Source: Lophius americanus | Taxonomy: Eukaryota; Chordata; Actinopteri; Lophiiformes; Lophiidae | Reading direction: 5' to 3' | NCBI GenBank assembly: GCA_037951165.1 | Contig: JBBDHG010000006.1 | Location: 434,001-498,000, forward strand | Length of the DNA: 64,000 nt | Part shown: in pieces, positions 1 through 13,044 of the stretch | Position numbering within the stretch: position 1 is the first letter of the stretch | Layout of the letters: each line of letters starts with the position of its first letter | Notes under the pieces: generated by a model | Databases searched by the model: none | Told to the model about the DNA's origin: nothing | The model's input: only the letters and a program-made list of their open reading frames with translations | Made by a program: the position numbers and the translations under genes

Positions 1-3
1 ACA

Positions 4-11
4 CGTATACG
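4..11. other. CGTATACG palindrome (exemplar of a recurring motif)
   Basis: The 8-bp dyad CGTATACG sits in the centre of most B units, so it recurs about every 44-48 bp in alternating stretches and every 22 bp where two B units adjoin. Variant B units with GTATACAAC, GACAGGTATACG or GTATGC break it at defined places. A regularly spaced dyad could be a protein-binding site, but I recognise no known binding motif, so no function is assigned. Confidence 0.6.
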
Positions 12-15
12 ACAT

Positions 16-39
16 GTTTATAACATTAACACGCCTAAC
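16..39 (+). repeat. Unit A exemplar, 24 bp
   Basis: This is the commoner half of the basic dimer: GTTTATAACATTAACACGCC followed by TAAC here. Elsewhere the last four bases are TAAT, TTAC, TATT, TCAG or TAAG. Frequent internal variants are AACATTGACACG (A to G), AACATGCC, AACACACC, AACACGTC, GGTTCATAAC at the start, and the GCTTATAAC form. The unit contains a small internal direct repeat, TAACAT next to TAACAC, which may help slippage and the 15-bp truncations described below. Its length is a multiple of three, and two of its three forward frames have no stop codon. Confidence 0.95.
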
Positions 40-61
40 GTTTATGACACGTATACGACAT
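40..61 (+). repeat. Unit B exemplar, 22 bp
   Basis: This is the second half of the basic dimer: GTTTATGACACGTATACGAC followed by AT here, AC elsewhere. It carries the 8-bp palindrome CGTATACG. Variants are GACGCGTATACG, GTATACAAC, GACAGGTATACG, GACATGTATGCAAC, TTACACGTATACG and TTATGCAACGTATACG. Against unit A it keeps GTTTAT at positions 1-6, ACA at 8-10, A at 14, ACG at 16-18 and C at 20, which is 14 identical positions of 22. A and B are therefore probably diverged copies of one ancestral unit; the alternative is convergence by gene conversion of the shared 5' part. Confidence 0.93.
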
Positions 62-85
62 GTTTATAACATTGACACGCCTAAT

Positions 86-105
86 GTTTGACACGTATAC
101 GACAC
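86..105 (+). repeat. Short unit B exemplar, 20 bp
   Basis: This form lacks the TA of GTTTATGAC, giving GTTTGACACGTATACGACAC. It is very frequent and normally follows an A unit ending in TAAT or TATT, so the local dimer is 44 rather than 46 bp. Because it recurs at fixed places in the higher-order pattern, it is an old inherited variant rather than scattered error. Confidence 0.92.
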
Positions 106-127
106 GTTAATGACGCGTATACGACAC

Positions 128-151
128 GTTTATAACATTAACATATTTAAC
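128..151 (+). repeat. Unit A variant with ATATTTAAC end, 24 bp
   Basis: Reads GTTTATAACATTAACATATT then TAAC. The usual ACGCC is replaced by ATATT, so the single CpG of unit A is lost. It almost always follows a pair of B units and precedes GTTTATGACACGTATACAAC, making it a good phase marker for the higher-order repeat throughout the window. Confidence 0.9.
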
Positions 152-173
152 GTTTATGACACGTATACAACAC

Positions 174-188
174 ATATATAACATTAAG
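174..188 (+). repeat. Truncated 15-bp A unit
   Basis: Here ATATATAACATTAAG; the usual form elsewhere is ATTTATAACATTAAG or GTTTATAACATTAAG. It ends after ATTAAG, 9 bases short of a full A unit, and is followed directly by the GCTTATAAC variant. This 15+24 bp pair recurs dozens of times, spaced from about 280 to 1,000 bp, and is one of the clearest landmarks of the higher-order repeat. A joint within the internal TAACAT/TAACAC repeat is a plausible origin, but this is inference. Confidence 0.9.
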
Positions 189-212
189 GCTTATAACATT
201 AACATGCCTTAT
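189..212 (+). repeat. Unit A variant starting GCTTATAAC, 24 bp
   Basis: Reads GCTTATAACATTAACATGCC then TTAT here; most copies end TAAT. It always follows the 15-bp truncated unit. From about 30.96 kb onward most copies carry AACATTCC instead of AACATGCC, a regional shift used below to define zone III. Confidence 0.9.
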
Positions 213-232
213 GTTTGACATGTATGCAACAT
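213..232 (+). repeat. Short unit B variant GACATGTATGC, 20 bp
   Basis: Reads GTTTGACATGTATGCAACAT; other copies have GTATGCGAC. The change from GTATAC to GTATGC destroys the CGTATACG palindrome. It is followed by an A unit beginning TTTTATAAC with the AACACACC variant (233-256). This block is inherited as a whole with the preceding truncated unit. Confidence 0.9.
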
Positions 233-780
233 TTTTATAACATTAACACACCTATTGTTTATGCAACGTATACGACACGCTTATAACATTAAGACGCCTA
301 AGGTTTATGACGCGTATACGACACGTTTATAACATTAACACGACTATGGCTCATAACATTAACACGCCTAATTTTTGGCAAGTACACCAAATGTTTATAA
401 CATTAACACGCCTAATGTTTATTACACGTATACGACATGTTTATAACATTGACACGTCTAATGTTTGACACGTATACGACACGTTTATAACATTAACACG
501 CCTAAGGTTCATAACATTAACACGCCTAATGTTTGACACGTATACGACATGTTTATAACATTAACACGCCTTACGTTTATGACACGTATACAACATGTTT
601 ATAACATTAACACGCCTATTGTTTGACAGGTAAACGACATGTTTAGAACATTAACACGCCTTACGTTTATGACACATATACAACACGTTTATAACATTAA
701 CACGCCTCAGGTTTATAACATTAACACTCCTAACGTTTATGACGCGTATACGACAAGTTTATAACATTAACACGCCTAAG

Positions 781-804
781 GCTAATAAAATAAACACGCC
801 TAAT
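781..804 (+). repeat. Diverged A unit starting GCTAATAAAATAAAC, 24 bp
   Basis: Reads GCTAATAAAATAAACACGCC then TAAT. It follows an A unit ending in TAAG, giving a fixed A-A junction in the otherwise alternating pattern. It is the most diverged recurring A unit and is present from the start to the end of the window; in a few late copies it reads GGCTGATAAA (near 45,083, 56,371 and 63,837). Confidence 0.9.
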
Positions 805-3800
805 GTTTTACACGTATACGACACGTTTATGATGCGTATACGACACGTTTATAACATTAACATATTTAACGTTTATGACAGGTATACAACACGTTTATAA
901 CATTAAGGCTTATAACATTAACATGCCTAATGTTTGACATGTATGCAACATTTTTATAACATTAACACACCTATTGTTTATGACACGTATACGACACGTT
1001 TATAACATTAACACGCCTAAGGTTTATGACGCGTATACGACACGTTTATAACATTAACACGCCTATGGCTTATAACATTAACACGCCTAATTTTTGACAC
1101 GTATACCATATGTTTATAACATTAACACGCCTAATGTTTATGACACGTATACGACATGTTTATAACATTGACACCTCTAATGTTTGACACGTATACGACA
1201 CGTTTATAACATTAACACGCCTAAGGTTCATAACATTAACACGCCTAATGTTTGACAAGTATACGACATGTTTATAACATTAACACGCCTTACGTTTATG
1301 ACACGTATACAACATGTTTATAACATTAACACGCCTATTGTTTGACAGGTATGCGACATGTTTATAACATTGACACGTCTAATGTTTGACACGTATACGA
1401 CACGTTTATAACATTAACACACCTAAGGTTCATAACATTAACACGCCTAATGTTTGACACGTATACGACATGTTTATAACATTAACACGCCTTACGTGTA
1501 TGACACGTATACAACATGTTTATAACATTAACACGCCTATGGTTTGACAGGTATACGACATGTTTAGAACATTAACACGCCTTACGTTTATGACACATAT
1601 ACAACACGTTTATAACATTAACACGCCTCAGGTTTATAACATTAACACTCCTAATGTTTATGACGCGTATACGACAAGTTTATAACATTAACACGCCTAA
1701 GGCTAATAAAATAAACACGCCTAATGTTTTACACGTATACGACACGTTTATGATGCGTATACGACACGTTTATAACATTAACATATTTAACGTTTATGAC
1801 AGGTATACAACACGTTTATAACATTAAGGCTTATAACATTAACATGCCTAATGTTTGACATGTATGCAACATTTTTATAACATTGACACGTCTAATGTTT
1901 GACACGTATACGACACGTTTATAACATTAACACGCCTAAGGTTCATAACATTAACACGCCTAATGTTTGACACGTATACGACATGTTTATAACATTAACA
2001 CGCCTTACGTTTATGACACGTATACAACATGTTTATAACATTAACACGCCTATTGTTTGACAGGTATACGACATGTTTAGAACATTAACACGCCTTACGT
2101 TTATGACACATATACAACACGTTTATAACATTAACACGCCTCAGGTTTATAACATTAACACTCCTAATGTTTATGACGCGTATACGACAAGTTTATAATA
2201 TTAACACGCCTAAGGCTAATAAAATAAACACGCCTAATGTTTTACACGTATACGACACGTTTATGATGCGTATACGACACGTTTATAACATTAACATATT
2301 TAACGTTTATGACAGGTATACAACACGTTTATAACATTAAGGCTTATAACATTAACATGCCTAATGTTTGACATGTATGCAACATTTTTATAACATTAAC
2401 ACACCTATTGTTTATGACACGTATACGACACGTTTATAACATTAACACGCCTAAGGTTTATGACGCGTATACGACACGTTTATAACATTAACACGCCTAT
2501 GGCTTATAACATTAACACGCCTAATTTTTGACACGTAAACCATATGTTTATAACATTAAAACGCCTAATGTTTATGACACGTATACGACATGTTTATAAC
2601 ATTGACACCTCTAATGTTTGACACGTATACGACACGTTTATAACATTAACACGCCTAAGGTTCATAACATTAACACGCCTAATGTTTGACAAGTATACGA
2701 CATGTTTATAACATTAACACGCCTTACGTTTATGACACGTATACAACATGTTTATAACATTAACACGCCTATTGTTTGACAGGTATGCGACATGTTTATA
2801 ACATTAACACGCCTTACGTTTATGACACGTATACAACACGTTTATAACATTAACACGCCTCAGGTTTATAACATTAACACGCCTAATGTTTATGACGCGT
2901 ATACGACAAGTTTATAACATTAACACGCATAAGGCTAATAAAATAAACACGCCTAATGTTTGACACGTATACGACACGTTTATGACGCGTATACCACACG
3001 TTTATAACATTAACATATTTAACGTTTATGACACGTATACAACACGTTTATAACATTAACACGTCTCAGGTTTATAACATTAACACGCCTAATGTTTATG
3101 ACGCGTATACGACACGTTTATATCATTAACACGCCTATTGTTTGACAGGTATACGACATGTTTATAACATTAACACGCCTTACGTTTATGACACGTATAC
3201 AACATGTTTATAACATTAACACGCCTATTGTTTGACAGGTATACGACATGTTTATAACATTAACACGCCTTACGTTTATAACATTAACACGCCTAATGTT
3301 TATTACACGTATACGACATGTTTATAACATTAACACGCCTAACGTTTATGACACGTATACGACATGTTTATAACATTGACACGCCTAATGTTTGACACGT
3401 ATACGACACGTTTATGACGTGTATACGACACGTTTATAACATTAACATATTTAACGTTTATGACACGTATACAACACATTTATAACATTAAGGCTTATAA
3501 CATTAACATGCCTAATGTTTGACATGTATGCGACATTTTTATAACATTAACACACCTATTTTTTATGCAACGTATACGACACGCTTATAACATTAAGACG
3601 CCTAAGGTTTATGACGCGTATACGACACGTTCATAACATTAACACGACTATGGCTTATAACATTAACACGCCTAATTTTTGACACGTATACGACACGTTT
3701 ATGACGCGTATACGACACGTTTATAACATTAACATATTTAACGTTTATGACACGTATACAACACATTCATAACATTAAGGCTTATAACATTAACATGCCT

Positions 3801-5639
3801 AATGTTTGACATGTAGGTGACATTTTTATAACATTAACACACCTATTGTTTATGCAACGTATACGACACGCTTATAACATTAACACGCCTAAGGTTTATG
3901 ACGCGTATACGACACGTTTATATCATTAACAAGCCTATTGTTTGACAGGTATACAACATGTTTATAACATTAACACGCCTTACGTTTATGACACGTATAC
4001 AACATGTTTATAACATTAACACGCCTAATGTTTATTACACGTATACGACATGTTTATAACATTGACACGTCTAATGTTTGACACGTATACGACACGTTTA
4101 TAACATTAACACGTCTCAGGTTTATAACATTAACACGCCTAATGTTTATGACGCCTATACGACAAGTTTATAACATTAACACGCCTAAGGCTAATAAAAT
4201 AAACACGCCTAATGTTTGACACGTATACGACACGTTTATGACGCGTATACGACACGTTTATAACATTAACATATTTAACGTTTATGACACGTATACAACA
4301 CATTTATAACATTAAGGCTTATAACATTAACATGCCTAATGTTTGACATGTATGCGACATTTTTATAACATTAACACACCTATTGTTTATGACACGTATA
4401 CGACACGTTTATAACATTAACACGCCTAAGGTTTATGACGCGTATACGACACGTTTATATCATTAACACGCCTATTGTTTGACAGGTATACGACATGTTT
4501 ATAACATTAACACGCCTATTGTTTGACAGGTATACGACATGTTTATAACATTAACACGCCTTACGTTTATAACATTAACACGCCTAATGTTTATTACACG
4601 TATACGACATGTTTATAACATTAACACGCCTAACGTTTATGACACGTATACAACATGTTTATAACATTAACACGCCTATTGTTTGACAGGTATACGACAT
4701 GTTTATAACATTAACACGCCTTACGTTTATAACATTAACACGCCTAATGTTTATTACACGTATACGACATGTTTATAACATTAACACGCCTAACGTTTAT
4801 GACACGTATACGACATGTTTATAACATTGACACGCCTAATATTTGACACGTATACGACACGTTTATGACGTGTATACGACACGTTTATAACATTAACATA
4901 TTTAACGTTTATGACACGTATACAACACATTTATAACATTAAGGCTTATAACATTAACATGCCTAATGTTTGACATGTATGCGACATTTTTATAACATTA
5001 ACACACCTATTTTTTATGCAACGTATACGACACGCTTATAACATTAAGACGCCTAAGGTTTATGACGCGTATACGACACGTTCATAACATTAACACGACT
5101 ATGGCTTATAACATTAACACGCCTAATTTTTGACACGTATACGACACGTTTATGACGCGTATACGACACGTTTATAACATTAACATATTTAACGTTTATG
5201 ACACATATACAACACATTTATAACATTAAGGCTTATAACATTAACATGCCTAATGTTTGACATGTATGCGACATTTTTATAACATTAAAACACCTATTGT
5301 TTATGCAACGTATACGACACGCTTATAACATTAACACGCCTAAGGTTTATGACGCGTATACGACACGTTTATATCATTAACAAGCCTATTGTTTGACAGG
5401 TATACGACATGTTTATAACATTAACACGCCTTACGTTTATGACACGTATACAACATTTTTATAACATTAACACGCCTATTGTTTGACAGGTATACGACAT
5501 GTTTATAACATTAACACGCCTTACGTTTATAACATTAACACGCCTAATTTTTGACACCTATACCATATGTTTATAACATTAACACACCTAATGTTTATAA
5601 CACGTATACGACATGTTTATAACATTAACACGCCTAACG

Positions 5640-6740
5640 TTTATGACACGTATACGACATGTTTATAACATTGACACGCCTAATGTTTGACACGTATACG
5701 ACACGTTTATGACGCGTATACGACACGTTTATAACATTAACATATTTAACGTTTATGATACGTATACAACACATTTATAACATTAAGGCTTATAACATTA
5801 ACATGCCTAATGTTTGACATGTATGCGACATTTTTATAACATTAACACACCTATTGTTTATGCAACGTATACGACACGCTTATAACATTAAGACGCCTAA
5901 GGTTTATGACGCGTATACGACACGTTTATAACATTAACACCACTATGGCTTATAACATTAACACGCCTAATTTTTGACAAGTATACCACATGTTTATAAC
6001 ATTAACACGCCTAATGTTTATTACACGTATACGACATGTTTATAACATTGACACGTCTAATGTTTGACATGTATACGACACGTTTATAACATTAACACGC
6101 CTAAGGTTCATAACATTAACACGCCTAATGTTTGACACGTATACGACATGTTTATAACATTAACACGCCTTGCGTTTATGACACGTATACAGCATGTTTA
6201 TAACATTAACACGCCTATTGTTTGACAGGTATACGACATGTTTATAACATTAACACGCCTTACGTTTATGACACGTATACAACACGTTTATAACATTAAG
6301 GCTTATAACATTAACATGCCTAATGTTTGACATGTATGCAACATTTTTTTAACTTTAACACACCTATTGTTTATGACACGTATATGACACGTTTATAACA
6401 TTAACACGCCTAAGGTTTATGACGCGTATACGACACGTTTATAACATTAACACGCCTATGGCTTATAACATTAACACGCCTAATGTTTGACACGTATACG
6501 ACACGTTTATGACGCGTATACGACACGTTTATAACATTAACATATTTAACGTTTATGACACGTATACAACACGTTTATAACATTAACACGTCTCAGGTTT
6601 ATAACATTAACACGCCTAATGTTTATGACGCGTATACGACACGTTTATAACATTAACACGTCTCAGGTTTATAACATTAACACGCCTAATGTTTATGACG
6701 CGTATACGACAAGTTTATAACATTAACACGCCTAAGGCTA
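5640..6740 (+). repeat. Segment shared with 18,548-19,648 (offset 12,908 bp)
   Basis: The rare B unit GTTTATGATACGTATACAAC occurs at 5,751 and at 18,659, and the series after it (GCAACG, GACTATGG, GACAAGTATACCACATG at 5,975 and 18,883) agrees at the same offset. This shows that homologous segments lie as much as 12.9 kb apart within the array. Edges are approximate. Confidence 0.7.
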
Positions 6741-8242
6741 ATAAAATAAACACGCCTAATGTTTGACACGTATACGACACGTTTATGACGCGTATACGAC
6801 ACGTTTATAACATTAACATATTTAACGTTTATGACATGTATACAACACATTTATAACATTAAGGCTTATAACATTAACATGCCTAATGTTTGACATGTAT
6901 GCGACATTTTTATAACATTAACACACCTATTGTTTATGCAACGTATACGACACGTTTATAACATTAACACGCCTAAGGTTTATGACGCGTATACGACACG
7001 TTTATATCATTAACATGCCTATTGTTTGACAGGTATACGACATGTTTATAACATTAACACGCCTTACGTTTATAACATTAACAAGCCTAATGTTTATTAC
7101 ACGTATACGACATGTTTATAACATTAACACGCCTAACGTTTATGACACGTATACGACATGTTTATAACATTGACACGCCTAATGTTTGACACGTATACGA
7201 CATGTTTATAACATTAACACGCCTTGCGTTTATGACACGTATACAGCATGTTTATAACATTAACACGCCTATTGTTTGACAGGTATACGACATGTTTATA
7301 ACATTAACACGCCTTACGTTTATGACACGTATACAACACGTTTATAACATTAAGGCTTATAACATTAACATGCCTAATGTTTGACATGTATGCAACATTT
7401 TTTTAACTTTAACACACCTATTGTTTATGACACGTATATGACACGTTTATAACATTAACACGCCTAAGGTTTATGACGCGTATACGACACGTTTATAACA
7501 TTAACACGCCTATGGCTTATAACATTAACACGCCTAATGTTTGACACGTATACGACACGTTTATGACGCGTATACGACACGTTTATAACATTAACATATT
7601 TAACGTTTATGACACGTATACAACACGTTTATAACATTAACACGTCTCAGGTTTATAACATTAACACGCCTAATGTTTATGACGCGTATACGACACGTTT
7701 ATAACATTAACACGTCTCAGGTTTATAACATTAACACGCCTAATGTTTATGACGCGTATACGACAAGTTTATAACATTAACACGCCTAAGGCTAATAAAA
7801 TAAACACGCCTAATGTTTGACACGTATACGACACGTTTATGACGCGTATACGACACGTTTATAACATTAACATATTTAACGTTTATGACATGTATACAAC
7901 ACATTTATAACATTAAGGCTTATAACATTAACATGCCTAATGTTTGACATGTATGCGACATTTTTATAACATTAACACACCTATTGTTTATGCAACGTAT
8001 ACGACACGTTTATAACATTAACACGCCTAAGGTTTATGACGCGTATACGACACGTTTATATCATTAACATGCCTATTGTTTGACAGGTATACGACATGTT
8101 TATAACATTAACACGCCTTACGTTTATAACATTAACAAGCCTAATGTTTATTACACGTATACGACATGTTTATAACATTAACACGCCTAACGTTTATGAC
8201 ACGTATACGACATGTTTATAACATTGACACGCCTAATGTTTG
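6135..8242 (+). repeat. Tandem duplication of 1,054 bp (two copies)
   Basis: Copy 1 is about 6,135-7,188 and copy 2 about 7,189-8,242. The offset is fixed by the rare GCCTTGCGTTTATG (6,168 and 7,222), TACAGCATG, and the run CATTTTTTTAACTTTAAC (6,342 and 7,396). I saw no differences in the lines compared, which suggests recent unequal exchange. The joint lies within GACACGTATACGACATG, which is common to both ends. Confidence 0.88.
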
Positions 8243-11200
8243 ACACGTATACGACACGTTAATGACGCGTATACGACACGTTTATAACATTAACATATTT
8301 AACGTTTATGACACGTATACAACACATATATAACATTAAGGCTTATAACATTAACATGCCTTATGTTTGACATGTATGCAACATTTTTATAACATTAACA
8401 CACCTATTGTTTATGCAACGTATACGACACGCTTATAACATTAAGACGCCTAAGGTTTATGACGCGTATACGACACGTTTATAACATTAACACGACTATG
8501 GCTCATAACATTAACACGCCTAATTTTTGGCAAGTACACCAAATGTTTATAACATTAACACGCCTAATGTTTATTACACGTATACGACATGTTTATAACA
8601 TTGACACGTCTAATGTTTGACACGTATACGACACGTTTATAACATTAACACGCCTAAGGTTCATAACATTAACACGCCTAATGTTTGACACGTATACGAC
8701 ATGTTTATAACATTAACACGCCTTACGTTTATGACACGTATACAACATGTTTATAACATTAACACGCCTATTGTTTGACAGGTAAACGACATGTTTAGAA
8801 CATTAACACGCCTTACGTTTATGACACATATACAACACGTTTATAACATTAACACGCCTCAGGTTTATAACATTAACACTCCTAATGTTTATGACGCGTA
8901 TACGACAAGTTTATAACATTAACACGCCTAAGGCTAATAAAATAAACACGCCTAATGTTTTACACGTATACGACACGTTTATGATGCGTATACGACACGT
9001 TTATAACATTAACATATTTAACGTTTATGACAGGTATACAACACGTTTATAACATTAAGGCTTATAACATTAACATGCCTAATGTTTGACATGTATGCAA
9101 CATTTTTATAACATTAACACACCTATTGTTTATGACACGTATACGACACGTTTATAACATTAACACGCCTAAGGTTTATGACGCGTATACGACACGTTTA
9201 TAACATTAACACGCCTATGGCTTATAACATTAACACGCCTAATTTTTGACACGTATACCATATGTTTATAACATTAACACGCCTAATGTTTATGACACGT
9301 ATACGACATGTTTATAACATTGACACCTCTAATGTTTGACACGTATACGACACGTTTATAACATTAACACGCCTAAGGTTCATAACATTAACACGCCTAA
9401 TGTTTGACAAGTATACGACATGTTTATAACATTAACACGCCTTACGTTTATGACACGTATACAACATGTTTATAACATTAACACGCCTATTGTTTGACAG
9501 GTATGCGACATGTTTATAACATTGACACGTCTAATGTTTGACACGTATACGACACGTTTATAACATTAACACACCTAAGGTTCATAACATTAACACGCCT
9601 AATGTTTGACACGTATACGACATGTTTATAACATTAACACGCCTTACGTGTATGACACGTATACAACATCTTTATAACATTAACACGCCTATGGTTTGAC
9701 AGGTATACGACATGTTTAGAACATTAACACGCCTTACGTTTATGACACATATACAACACGTTTATAACATTAACACGCCTCAGGTTTATAACATTAACAC
9801 TCCTAATGTTTATGACGCGTATACGACAAGTTTATAACATTAACACGCCTAAGGCTAATAAAATAAACACGCCTAATGTTTTACACGTATACGACACGTT
9901 TATGATGCGTATACGACACGTTTATAACATTAACATATTTAACGTTTATGACAGGTATACAACACGTTTATAACATTAAGGCTTATAACATTAACATGCC
10001 TAATGTTTGACATGTATGCAACATTTTTATAACATTGACACGTCTAATGTTTGACACGTATACGACACGTTTATAACATTAACACGCCTAAGGTTCATAA
10101 CATTAACACGCCTAATGTTTGACACGTATACGACATGTTTATAACATTAACACGCCTTACGTTTATGACACGTATACAACATGTTTATAACATTAACACG
10201 CCTATTGTTTGACAGGTATACGACATGTTTAGAACATTAACACGCCTTACGTTTATGACACATATACAACACGTTTATAACATTAACACGCCTCAGGTTT
10301 ATAACATTAACACTCCTAATGTTTATGACGCGTATACGACAAGTTTATAATATTAACACGCCTAAGGCTAATAAAATAAACACGCCTAATGTTTTACACG
10401 TATACGACACGTTTATGATGCGTATACGACACGTTTATAACATTAACATATTTAACGTTTATGACAGGTATACAACACGTTTATAACATTAAGGCTTATA
10501 ACATTAACATGCCTAATGTTTGACATGTATGCAACATTTTTATAACATTAACACACCTATTGTTTATGACACGTATACGACACGTTTATAACATTAACAC
10601 GCCTAAGGTTTATGACGCGTATACGACACGTTTATAACATTAACACGCCTATGGCTTATAACATTAACACGCCTAATTTTTGACACGTAAACCATATGTT
10701 TATAACATTAAAACGCCTAATGTTTATGACACGTATACGACATGTTTATAACATTGACACCTCTAATGTTTGACACGTATACGACACGTTTATAACATTA
10801 ACACGCCTAAGGTTCATAACATTAACACGCCTAATGTTTGACAAGTATACGACATGTTTATAACATTAACACGCCTTACGTTTATGACACGTATACAACA
10901 TGTTTATAACATTAACAAGCCTATTGTTTGACAGGTATGCGACATGTTTATAACATTAACACGCCTTACGTTTATGACACGTATACAACACGTTTATAAC
11001 ATTAACACGCCTCAGGTTTATAACATTAACACGCCTAATGTTTATGACGCGTATACGACAAGTTTATAACATTAACACGCATAAGGCTAATAAAATAAAC
11101 ACGCCTAATGTTTGACACGTATACGACACGTTTATGACGCGTATACCACACGTTTATAACATTAACATATTTAACGTTTATGACACGTATACAACACGTT

Positions 11201-11282
11201 TATAACATTAACACGTCTCAGGTTTATAACATTAACACGCCTAATGTTTATGACGCGTATACGACACGTTTATAACATTAAC
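8153..11282 (+). repeat. Long-range duplication, copy 2 (offset 8,152 bp)
   Basis: This is the second copy of the segment at 1 to about 3,130. The match ends where this copy continues into AACACGTCTCAGG while copy 1 continues into the TATATCATTAAC joint (about 3,123). Much of this copy is found again, with deletions, from about 13,045 to 15,790. Confidence 0.9.
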
Positions 11283-13044
11283 ACGTCTCAGGTTTATAAC
11301 ATTAACACGCCTAATGTTTATGACGCGTATACGACAAGTTTATAACATTAACACGCCTAAGGCTAATAAAATAAACACGCCTAATGTTTGACACGTATAC
11401 GACACGTTTATGACGCGTATACGACACGTTTATAACATTAACATATTTAACGTTTATGACACGTATACAACACATTTATAACATTAAGGCTTATAACATT
11501 AACATGCCTAATGTTTGACATGTATGCAACATTTTTATAACATTAACACACCTATTGTTTATGACACGTATACGACACGTTTATAACATTAACACGCCTA
11601 AGGTTTATGACGCGTATACGACACGTTTATATCATTAACACGCCTATTGTTTGACAGGTATACGACATGTTTATAACATTAACACGCCTTACGTTTATGA
11701 CACGTATACAACATGTTTATAACATTAACACGCCTATTGTTTGACACGTATACGACATGTTTATAACATTGACACGCCTAATGTTTGACACGTATACGAC
11801 ACGTTTATGACGTGTATACGACACGTTTATAACATTAACATATTTAACGTTTATGACACGTATACAACACATTTATAACATTAAGGCTTATAACATTAAC
11901 ATGCTTAATGTTTGACATGTATGCAACATTTTTATAACATTAACACACCTATTTTTTATGCAACGTATACGACACGCTTATAACATTAAGACGCCTAAGG
12001 TTTATGACGCGTATACGACACGTTAATAACATTAACACGACTATGGCTTATAACATTAACACGCCTAATTTTTGACACGTATACGACACGTTTATGACGC
12101 GTATACGACACGTTTATAACATTAACATATTTAACGTTTATGACACGTATACAACACATTTATAACATTAAGGCTTATAACATTAACATGCCTAATGTTT
12201 GACATGTATGCGACATTTTTATAACATTAAAACACCTATTGTTTATGACACGTATACGACACGTTTATAACATTAACACGCCTAAGGTTTATGACGCGTA
12301 TACGACACGTTTATATCATTAACAAGCCTATTGTTTGACAGGTATACGACATGTTTATAACATTAATACGCCTTACGTTTATGACACGTATACAACATGT
12401 TTATAACATTAACACGCCTATTGTTTGACAGGTATACGACATGTTTATAACATTAACACGCCTTACGTTTATAACATTAACACGCCTAATTTTTGACACC
12501 TATACCATATGTTTATAACATTAACACGCCTAATGTTTATTACACGTATACGACATGTTTATAACATTAACACGCCTAACGTTTATGAAACGTATACGAC
12601 ATGTTTATAACATTGACACGCCTAATGTTTGACACGTATACGACACGTTTATGACGCATATACGACACGTTTATAACATTAACATATTTAACGTTTATGA
12701 CACGTATACAACACATTTATAACATTAAGGCTTATAACATTAACATGCCTAATGTTTGACATGTATGCAACATTTTTATAACATTAACACACCTATTGTT
12801 TATGACACGTATACGACACGTTTATAACATTAACACGCCTAAGGTTTATGACGCGTATACGACACGTTTATATCATTAACACGCCTATTGTTTGACAGGT
12901 ATACGACATGTTTATAACATTAACACGCCTTACGTTTATGACACGTATACAACATGTTTATAACATTAACACGCCTATTGTTTGACACGTATACGACATG
13001 TTTATAACATTGACACGCCTAATGTTTGACACGTATACGACACG

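Larger units (their letters stand above)
1..3130 (+). repeat. Long-range duplication, copy 1 (offset 8,152 bp)
   Basis: This segment is repeated at 8,153 to about 11,282 with a constant offset of 8,152 bp. The offset was confirmed at rare variants: GTTAATGACG (106 and 8,258), GGTAAACGAC (629 and 8,781), GTATGCGACATG (1,349 and 9,501), GACACGTAAACC (2,530 and 10,682) and ACGCATAAGG (2,925 and 11,077). Only scattered substitutions separate the copies, for example CCTAACG against CCTAATG near 731 and 8,883. Its left edge lies outside the window. Confidence 0.9.

Noticed and set aside
174..212. Target-site duplication of an inserted mobile element at the truncated unit
   Set aside because: No inserted sequence lies between the repeats, and the same structure recurs dozens of times at fixed positions, so it is an inherited unit variant.
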